Positions 59,300-64,000 of a DNA stretch of 64,000 nt are shown one piece after another (positions within the stretch are counted from its first letter, which is position 1; each line of letters starts with the position of its first letter). The notes beneath the pieces are model-generated. The model had not been told where the DNA came from and ran no database searches. It was given only the letters and a program-made list of their open reading frames with translations. Location of the stretch: contig NZ_FNCT01000003.1 of the NCBI RefSeq assembly GCF_900100495.1, positions 166,285 through 230,284 of the forward strand, in the 5' to 3' direction. Source of the stretch: Pseudomonas benzenivorans (GTDB lineage: Bacteria; Pseudomonadota; Gammaproteobacteria; Pseudomonadales; Pseudomonadaceae). A program made the translations under genes and the position numbers.

Positions 59300-61204
59300 C
59301 TACAGTCCCTTGGGCTTGTCGACGTTCGGCTTGCCGTTCAATGTCGGGTAACTGACCTTACATCCACTGGTCTTGTAGCCGGCGCAGCCCCAGAAGTCGT
59401 AACCGCCTTCCCCCTTTTTCTGGCGCCTTGCGAGGGGCTGGCCGCACTTGCCGCATTTGAACTCGGCGCTCGGTGTCGCCGCCGGCCGGGACGATTGCAT
59501 CGGCACGCTGGGCAGCCCTCGTTGTTTCGATAGTTCCTCCTCGAGGCGCTTGTGCAGCCGGGAGACCACAGAACCGTAGGTGTCCTGCCCCTGGGCGATC
59601 TTGTCCAGGTCGCGCTCCAGTTCCCGTGTGAAGTCGAGCTCGACGAAGCTGAAGAACCCTTCCAGCCGTGCGATCGTCTCCTCTCCCAGGCCGGCCGGGA
59701 CCAGCTTGCGGCTCTTCTCCTCGATCAGCCCCTTGCTGGTGATGTTCTTCATGATCGAGGCAAAGGTACTCGGGCGGCCGATGCCGCGGCGCTCCATCTC
59801 CTTGATCAGGCTGGCCTTGGTGTAGCGCGCCGGGGGCTGGGTTTTCTTCTTCAGCAGCTCGCCGCTGTGGACCGGCAGAATCTGCTTCGGGGAGAGCGCG
59901 GGCACCGGGTTGTCCGCCTCGGCATCCTTGTCATCGTCGGTGTCGTCGCCCTGCAGGAGCTTCATCCAACCGAGACGGGAAATCGTCTTGCCGGTAGCGG
60001 TGAAGCGCAGAGGCTTTCTATCCGGGCCTACGGCGAGCAACTTGGCAGTGCGCACATCGTAGATGGCAGCCTCCAACTGGCTGGCCAGTGCGCGGATCCG
60101 AATGAGCTTGTACAGCGCCTGCTCTTCAGGATTCTCTCCGGCGACTTCGTCGGCCCAGTACGTTGGGGTGATAGCCGGGTGGCCTTCCTGGGCGCCTTCG
60201 GCCGCGTTGAACGTCCTCCGCTCGGCGACTGCATTCACGCCAAGCGAGCTGGCCACCTTGCGGATGTCCTCCATAGCATCGTCCGGTACGTTGGGGTTGT
60301 CCGTGCGGTGATAGGTGATGACGCCTTGCTCGTAGAGACGTTGCGCGACCTGCATGGTTTTGTCCGGATCCCACTTCAGGGCGTTGCTCGCCGCCTGTTG
60401 CAGCGACGAGGAGATGAAGGGGGCCGGAGGGTTCCGCTCGGACTTGCGGTCTTCGCACGCCTCGACCACCACGTTGCGCGTGGTGGCTACCAACTGGGCG
60501 AGATTGCCGTCCTGGATATAGGGGTGTTCCTTGGTGGCGAAGTCCGGTACCGGCTGCCACTCCGCGCTCCAGGTGGCTTTGCCATTGGGGGCGACGAAGT
60601 GCAGTCGGGCGCCAAAGTGGTTGATCACCACGAAGTTGCGGATCTCGCGCTCGCGCAGCACCACCAGGTAGACGGCGGGCGACTGGACGCGCCCAGCCGA
60701 GGTGGGTTTGCCCATCAGACGGCGGAGCTCCTGGGTAACCAGGTAGCCCACCAATCGATCCAGGACACGGCGACACTCCTGCGAGGCGACCCTGTTCAGG
60801 TCGATCTGCCGGGGATTGGCCAAGGCCTCCTGGACACGCTTGAGGGTGATCTCGTTGAAGGTGATGCGCTTGTAGTCTTTGACTCCCAGTACCTGCTGGA
60901 TGTGCCAGCTGATGCTTTCTCCCTCGCGATCCGGGTCAGTGGCCAGGTATATCTCACGTGCCTGTTTCGCTGCAGCCTTGATAGCTCGCACATTCCGTGC
61001 GCTTTTCTCCAGGACCTCGTAGACCGGAGCGTAGTTCTTGCGCACGCCGGTGGTGATCATCGTGTCGTCCTGGCCCTTGGCCGGGAGGTCGCGGATGTGG
61101 CCGCCACTGGCGATCACCTGCCAGTCTTCGCCCGGGCGCAGCTTCTTCATCATCGGCTGCAGCTTCTTCAGCTTGCCGGGTGCCTCGATGATCAACAGCT
61201 TCAT
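59300..61204 (-). CDS. topB: DNA topoisomerase III (type IA)
   Basis: 634 residues. The toprim domain begins MKLLIIEAPGKLKKLQPMMK with the catalytic Glu, and carries the metal-binding DxD in YLATDPDREGE. The active-site Tyr is in QGVITYHRTDNPN (about residue 300). The C-terminus has one zinc-finger-like domain (CGKCGQPL...WGCAGYKTSGCKVSYP). Topoisomerase III genes are part of the core of pKLC102/PAPI-like and ICEclc-like elements, where they may resolve single-strand transfer intermediates. Confidence 0.94.
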   Translation of the reverse strand: MKLLIIEAPGKLKKLQPMMKKLRPGEDWQVIASGGHIRDLPAKGQDDTMITTGVRKNYAPVYEVLEKSARNVRAIKAAAKQAREIYLATDPDREGESISWHIQQVLGVKDYKRITFNEITLKRVQEALANPRQIDLNRVASQECRRVLDRLVGYLVTQELRRLMGKPTSAGRVQSPAVYLVVLREREIRNFVVINHFGARLHFVAPNGKATWSAEWQPVPDFATKEHPYIQDGNLAQLVATTRNVVVEACEDRKSERNPPAPFISSSLQQAASNALKWDPDKTMQVAQRLYEQGVITYHRTDNPNVPDDAMEDIRKVASSLGVNAVAERRTFNAAEGAQEGHPAITPTYWADEVAGENPEEQALYKLIRIRALASQLEAAIYDVRTAKLLAVGPDRKPLRFTATGKTISRLGWMKLLQGDDTDDDKDAEADNPVPALSPKQILPVHSGELLKKKTQPPARYTKASLIKEMERRGIGRPSTFASIMKNITSKGLIEEKSRKLVPAGLGEETIARLEGFFSFVELDFTRELERDLDKIAQGQDTYGSVVSRLHKRLEEELSKQRGLPSVPMQSSRPAATPSAEFKCGKCGQPLARRQKKGEGGYDFWGCAGYKTSGCKVSYPTLNGKPNVDKPKGL

Positions 61205-61301
61205 GGGTTACCCCCTCGATTTGCCAGGGACCGACTGTCGCGGCAGCGAGGGAGGAGCTTCAACAGGAAATGGTCACCGGGCAGGGGGAGCTTTTCAGGG
61301 G

Positions 61302-61511
61302 CTAAAGATCTAGCGACAGCTGCTGTGCCTGGGCAAACCCTTTGATCCAGGATGCCCGCATTGCAGGATGACTATACGGGCAGGCATGCACCGGTAGCCC
61401 TTTCCGGGCGGCCTCGGCACCGGCAAATATCACGGCACGATGGGGGTTGTTGAGCTGACGCCTGTCCGCTGGTTTCTGCATCTTGATCGAGTCCTGCATG
61501 GGCATAGTCAT
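61302..61511 (-). CDS. CrpP/RMF-like small protein (69 aa)
   Basis: The C-terminal half (GAEAARKGLPVHACPYSH followed by RASWIKGFAQAQQ) matches the pattern of CrpP from plasmid pUM505 and of ribosome modulation factor: a Gly-x-x-Ala-Arg-x-Gly segment, ACPY and a Trp-x-x-Gly-Phe end. CrpP was reported as a ciprofloxacin-modifying protein, a claim that has been disputed. The start is uncertain: ATG 61511, 61505 or 61499 are all possible, none with a strong ribosome binding site. Location beside topB and ssb fits an ICE core position. Confidence 0.65.
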   Translation of the reverse strand: MTMPMQDSIKMQKPADRRQLNNPHRAVIFAGAEAARKGLPVHACPYSHPAMRASWIKGFAQAQQLSLDL

Positions 61512-61557
61512 CCCGATGAGCAAGTCAGTCGAACGGTAGTGTCACGCTCGGGCGATT

Positions 61558-61803
61558 TTATGAGTGACCGCCAGCGTTCGACAGCCGCTGCCACAGTTCG
61601 CCGATGAGAAAGCTACCAGTCAGCAAGAACTTCCCGAATGGCGCGATTTTTGCCTTAGTACGTTTCGAGCCCCGTAACACCAGCACAACTTGCCGCCGGG
61701 ATTCCTCACATCTTCGTTCACCCGCATGTTGTAACTCTTCGAGAGTTTCAGAAATGAGAAGGGGGCGACGATGAACCGTCTCCCCCTCCACCAGCAGCTT
61801 CAC
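61558..61803 (-). CDS. Small conserved ICE protein between ssb and crpP-like gene (81 aa)
   Basis: Starting at GTG 61803, the product reads MKLLVEGETVHRRPLLISETLEELQ..., with a basic stretch VVLVLRGSKRTKAKIAP and the end GSFLIGELWQRLSNAGG. The frame continues upstream across the ssb stop, but nothing there looks coding. Small size and uncertain start make this a moderate call. Function unknown. Confidence 0.5.
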   Translation of the reverse strand: MKLLVEGETVHRRPLLISETLEELQHAGERRCEESRRQVVLVLRGSKRTKAKIAPFGKFLLTGSFLIGELWQRLSNAGGHS

Positions 61804-61828
61804 GAATGGGCCGAAATTAAGCCCCCTA

Positions 61829-62290
61829 TCAGAAGGTCTCGTCCGGATCGGGATAGTCACCCTGCTCGGGGTTACGCGGCGGCTGGGGTTGTTGCCGATT
61901 GCCCTGCTGACCATTTGCCCCCTGCGAAGCACTTAGCGTAACCGCCGTGATGCGGTGCGGGAGCATGCCGACCCGACTGGCCTGGATCTTCAGCGCTTCG
62001 AACTCGCCCTCGTTGTTCTCCCAGCGGTCCATAACCGCACGACCTGACACAGTCACGCGCATGCCTTTCTGGAACAGGCGCGAGTAGCTTTCAGCGTCCT
62101 TGTGCCACCACTCGACATTAGCCCAGAAGCCTCCGCGGTCTTCATAGCCGCCGCTGCCGTCCGGCACCGAGTTGTCGAAGTAGACGTTGAGCCGCAGCAG
62201 GCGCCGCGGCTCTTTGTTGCCGTTGGGGAATTCCTTGAACTCCGGTGCGGAGCCGATGTTGCCTTCCCAGCTTTGTACAGGTGTACCCAT
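61829..62290 (-). CDS. ssb: Single-stranded DNA-binding protein of the ICE
   Basis: 153 residues. An OB-fold occupies residues 1-115 (MGTPVQSWEGNIGSAPEFKE..., GGFWANVEWWHKDAESYSRLFQ, KGMRVTVSGRAVMDRWENNE), followed by a Gln/Pro/Asn-rich linker and an acidic tip DYPDPDETF, resembling the DDDIPF tail of chromosomal SSB. It would protect transfer or replication intermediates of the element. Confidence 0.9.
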   Translation of the reverse strand: MGTPVQSWEGNIGSAPEFKEFPNGNKEPRRLLRLNVYFDNSVPDGSGGYEDRGGFWANVEWWHKDAESYSRLFQKGMRVTVSGRAVMDRWENNEGEFEALKIQASRVGMLPHRITAVTLSASQGANGQQGNRQQPQPPRNPEQGDYPDPDETF

Positions 62291-62303
62291 GAGCGTTCTC
62301 CGG

Positions 62304-62843
62304 TTAGTTGTGTTGCGTGAGGTTGGTGCCCTGCTGCAGCCGCCCCATGAGCACGGCCTCGGCCTGGCCCATCTTCTCGGCGCACTCGGCGGCCTGTTTG
62401 CCGATGGAGTGAATCAGGCTGATCTGCATGTTGAGGGTGATGCGCTGCAGCTCCAGGGCGTAGAGATCCTGCAGCATCGGTATGGGGGTCTTGGGGTGGC
62501 CGACCATCTCCGCCCAGACGCCTACCCCCATCCTGCGAGTGGCGACATGCTGCCAGCGCAGGAACAGGGTGCCGGCCTGGGTGTTCTGGTCGGTCAGGCG
62601 AACGGGCAGGAGGGTGAAGGGGTGACGCCGAACCTGGGCCAGCACGTCCTGGGCAAGCTCCTTCAGACCCGCCTCCAGCGCGCGGCATTGCTCCGCCATC
62701 TGGTCCAGCTCCCCCTTACCTTTAAAGGGCTTTAAAAGGCCCTTTAGTGAGGCACCCTGTTGCAGCCCCTGGTAGGCACCCTGTTGCAGTGGCCGGAAGG
62801 CAGTCTGTTGCAGTGCCTCGTTGGAGGAGTCGATCTGCGACAT
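62304..62843 (-). CDS. DUF3158 family ICE protein
   Basis: 179 residues. The C-terminal two thirds (from about residue 45) are a helical domain typical for DUF3158 (LPVRLTDQNTQAGTLFLRW...). The N-terminus is a repeat of eight residues, LQQ-x5 (three copies, residues 11-34), encoded by three 24-bp DNA repeats, so it is probably a recent expansion. Located between ssb and TIGR03761, as in related ICEs. Confidence 0.75.
   Translation of the reverse strand: MSQIDSSNEALQQTAFRPLQQGAYQGLQQGASLKGLLKPFKGKGELDQMAEQCRALEAGLKELAQDVLAQVRRHPFTLLPVRLTDQNTQAGTLFLRWQHVATRRMGVGVWAEMVGHPKTPIPMLQDLYALELQRITLNMQISLIHSIGKQAAECAEKMGQAEAVLMGRLQQGTNLTQHN
62751..62813. repeat. Three 24-bp direct repeats in the DUF3158 gene
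   Basis: GGCACCCTGTTGCAG at 62751 and 62775 and GGCAGTCTGTTGCAG at 62799 recur with 24-bp spacing and encode an 8-residue repeat. Just beside it AAAGGGC/GCCCTTT (62724-62745) forms a hairpin within the coding sequence. Confidence 0.7.
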
Positions 62844-62848
62844 GGCGA

Positions 62849-63583
62849 TCAGTCCTCGCTATCGCCGATGTCATCGGAGAAGGGTTCGCGCGGCTCTTCC
62901 ACCGGCTGACCATGCGTGATGGGCGGGGCGAAGGTAGAGCGGCGGGTGCCTTCCAAAATGTCCTGAGGCATATCGCCATACCGCTCGTACATCTTGCGAG
63001 CCGCTTCAGCCTTCGCATTGTTCGCGGCGAAGTCGTCACGGCAAGCCCCCGAGTAGCGGTAGTTCTGTGCCAACCCGAAGAGTTTGCGGAGCACTGCGGC
63101 GCCTTCGTCGATCCACAACTCCATGTCTCTGCGGCCGATCAGGCCGACGTGCTGGGCCAGCAGGATGCGTCGAACGATCTCGTCATAGGAGGTCAGCAGG
63201 TAGACGGCCTTGAAGCCGAGGGGATTGGAAATATAGAGGGGAAGCCTGACCGGCTGGATCGACAGGTTGTTGCTGATGCTGATCGCGGGTGGGAGGTTCG
63301 CCATCACGTCGTCCAGCCGCTGGTCGATCTCCTTCAGCGCGGCGTCGGACTCATTGATCTTGTCTTCCAGTTGGATCATCCACCAGTCGGAGTAGGGATC
63401 GTCCTGGGTGGCGCCGCGAGTCATGCGGTTGATGATGGAGCAGAAGCCGGACAGACCGATGATCCCCGGCTTCTGCTCAGTCTTTGGTCGCCCCATCCAA
63501 ATGCGAGCGGCGTGGTGCGTGTGGAGGGTGAGCTGCACATCGCTCCGTAGGGAGCCGATATTGAGCCGGTAGTTGTCAGCCAT
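62849..63583 (-). CDS. TIGR03761 family integrating conjugative element protein
   Basis: 244 residues starting MADNYRLNIGSLRSDVQLTL behind AGGA. The conserved opening, 'G.LRSDV.L.LHTHHA.R.W', and later DKINESDAALKEIDQRLDDVM are characteristic of TIGR03761 (PFL_4669 family), a core ICE gene of unknown role. The upstream in-frame extension to 63619 is unlike the family. It lies next to the oriV-like array, so it may take part in replication. Confidence 0.82.
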   Translation of the reverse strand: MADNYRLNIGSLRSDVQLTLHTHHAARIWMGRPKTEQKPGIIGLSGFCSIINRMTRGATQDDPYSDWWMIQLEDKINESDAALKEIDQRLDDVMANLPPAISISNNLSIQPVRLPLYISNPLGFKAVYLLTSYDEIVRRILLAQHVGLIGRRDMELWIDEGAAVLRKLFGLAQNYRYSGACRDDFAANNAKAEAARKMYERYGDMPQDILEGTRRSTFAPPITHGQPVEEPREPFSDDIGDSED

Positions 63584-63728
63584 GGTGCGGTTGTTCCTTA
63601 GGAGGAGGTTCGCGCCCATGCTGCAATTCGGTCGCTACGGCCGCAGCAAGAAATCCATAGCCAGACGGAAGGGGATTTGTTGTTGCCTCTATATGAAGGA
63701 TGGGAAGCGGTGCTGCTTTCTATAGAGA

Positions 63729-64000
63729 GGTGATTCGGCCCGAATCACCCCGGCGCGCTGCCGGCGCTGCTGCTTGATCATGACTGGAGCTATTCGGGCC
63801 GAATAGCTTGGTTGCCCGTCGGAGCCGCTGCTTGGTCCTGGCCGAAGTGATTCCCCGGGAATCACCCAGCTGCCTGGTCTGGCCGAAGTGGTGCGGGCCG
63901 CACCTCTCAGCTGCCTGTCGGCGCCGCTGCCCGGTCCTGGCTGGAGCTATGCGGGCTGCATAGCTCAGCTGCCCGCCGGCGCCGATGCCTGGCCTGGCCG
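63729..64000. repeat. Palindromic repeat array, oriV-like
   Basis: Five palindromes occur with centres at about 63739, 63798, 63856, 63897 and 63955: for example GGTGATTCGG-C-CCGAATCACC, AGCTATTCGG-G-CCGAATAGCT and GTGATTCCC-C-GGGAATCAC. Spacing is 58-59 bp except one 41-bp interval, and the linkers share CTGCC-GTCGGCGCCGCTG-C-GGTCCTGGC sequence. pKLC102 is reported to carry a replication origin made of 57-bp repeats with palindromic cores, and this array fits. It continues beyond the window. Confidence 0.65.

Noticed and set aside
59552..61345. 597-aa open frame on the plus strand
   Set aside because: Antisense shadow of topB.
61558..61932. 124-aa version of the small gene downstream of ssb
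   Set aside because: The first 43 codons overlap ssb in another frame and carry no similarity; only the part after GTG 61803 looks coding.
62724..62745. Terminator-like hairpin within the DUF3158 gene
   Set aside because: It lies inside coding sequence and encodes a Lys/Gly/Phe-rich stretch; no adequate T-run follows.
1..64000. CRISPR arrays, tRNA, rRNA genes and att sites
   Set aside because: I looked for regularly spaced identical repeats, cloverleaf sequences and flanking direct repeats; none were convincing. The palindrome array at the right edge has variable cores and is not CRISPR.

Overview
The window is a piece of a Pseudomonas-type chromosome (high GC, strong Shine-Dalgarno sites, OprD/BenE/TRAP transporters). 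It appears to lie wholly inside a large integrative and conjugative element (ICE) of the pKLC102/PAPI-1 kind. The evidence is the ICE-specific families on both flanks (DUF6094 methyltransferase, DUF3275, RadC, DUF3577; topoisomerase III, SSB, DUF3158, TIGR03761), a ten-gene type IVB conjugative pilus operon (pilL-N-O-P-Q-R-S-T-V-M), and an array of palindromes spaced about 58 bp at the right edge that resembles the oriV repeats described for pKLC102. No tRNA, att site or integrase is visible, so neither end of the element is in view.

Layout. (1) 1-6.7 kb: ICE maintenance genes, all on the minus strand. Nearly every transcription unit starts with a two-hairpin leader whose downstream hairpin pairs with the ribosome binding site, reminiscent of the radC RNA motif. 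Two related structured elements with compensatory base changes lie at 5.6 and 6.7 kb. (2) 6.8-13 kb: hairpin-rich noncoding DNA, a few unknown genes, an IS5-family element and a decayed PAS-GGDEF-EAL gene. (3) 13.4-35.8 kb: a catabolic island on the plus strand, best explained as furan degradation. hmfABCDE encodes furoyl-CoA dehydrogenase, furoyl-CoA synthetase and 2-oxoglutaryl-CoA hydrolase, and is followed by a BenE-type transporter and an OprD porin. A second operon carries a UbiD decarboxylase (HmfF-like), a TRAP transporter, an SDR, a diiron fatty-acid-hydroxylase-family protein, an aldehyde dehydrogenase, a LysR regulator and a UbiX prenyltransferase (HmfG-like). A third unit carries molybdenum-cofactor maturation genes (xdhC, mocA), followed by an AraC regulator. 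(4) 36-44.2 kb: a defence-like region on the minus strand, with a three-gene TIGR04255 module and a type I restriction-modification locus that contains a zeta-toxin-like kinase and a 52-aa partner. (5) 44.4-55.4 kb: the conjugative pilus operon. (6) 55.8-64 kb: two unknown genes, a SNF2-type helicase, topoisomerase III, a CrpP/RMF-like small protein, SSB and the TIGR03761/DUF3158 pair next to the oriV-like array.

How the catabolic island probably works (inference). Furan aldehydes or alcohols, or a 5-methylated furan, would be oxidised by the hydroxylase, SDR and aldehyde dehydrogenase to 2-furoate or 2,5-furandicarboxylate. The prenyl-FMN decarboxylase pair HmfF/HmfG would turn the dicarboxylate into 2-furoate, and HmfABCDE would carry furoate to 2-oxoglutarate. 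XdhC and MocA would mature the molybdenum centre of HmfABC. The three operons share a 60-bp promoter-region motif, consistent with one common activator. Several start sites overlap AANAANAA motifs of the kind bound by Hfq/Crc in Pseudomonas catabolite repression.

All assignments come from reading the sequence. No database searches were run.
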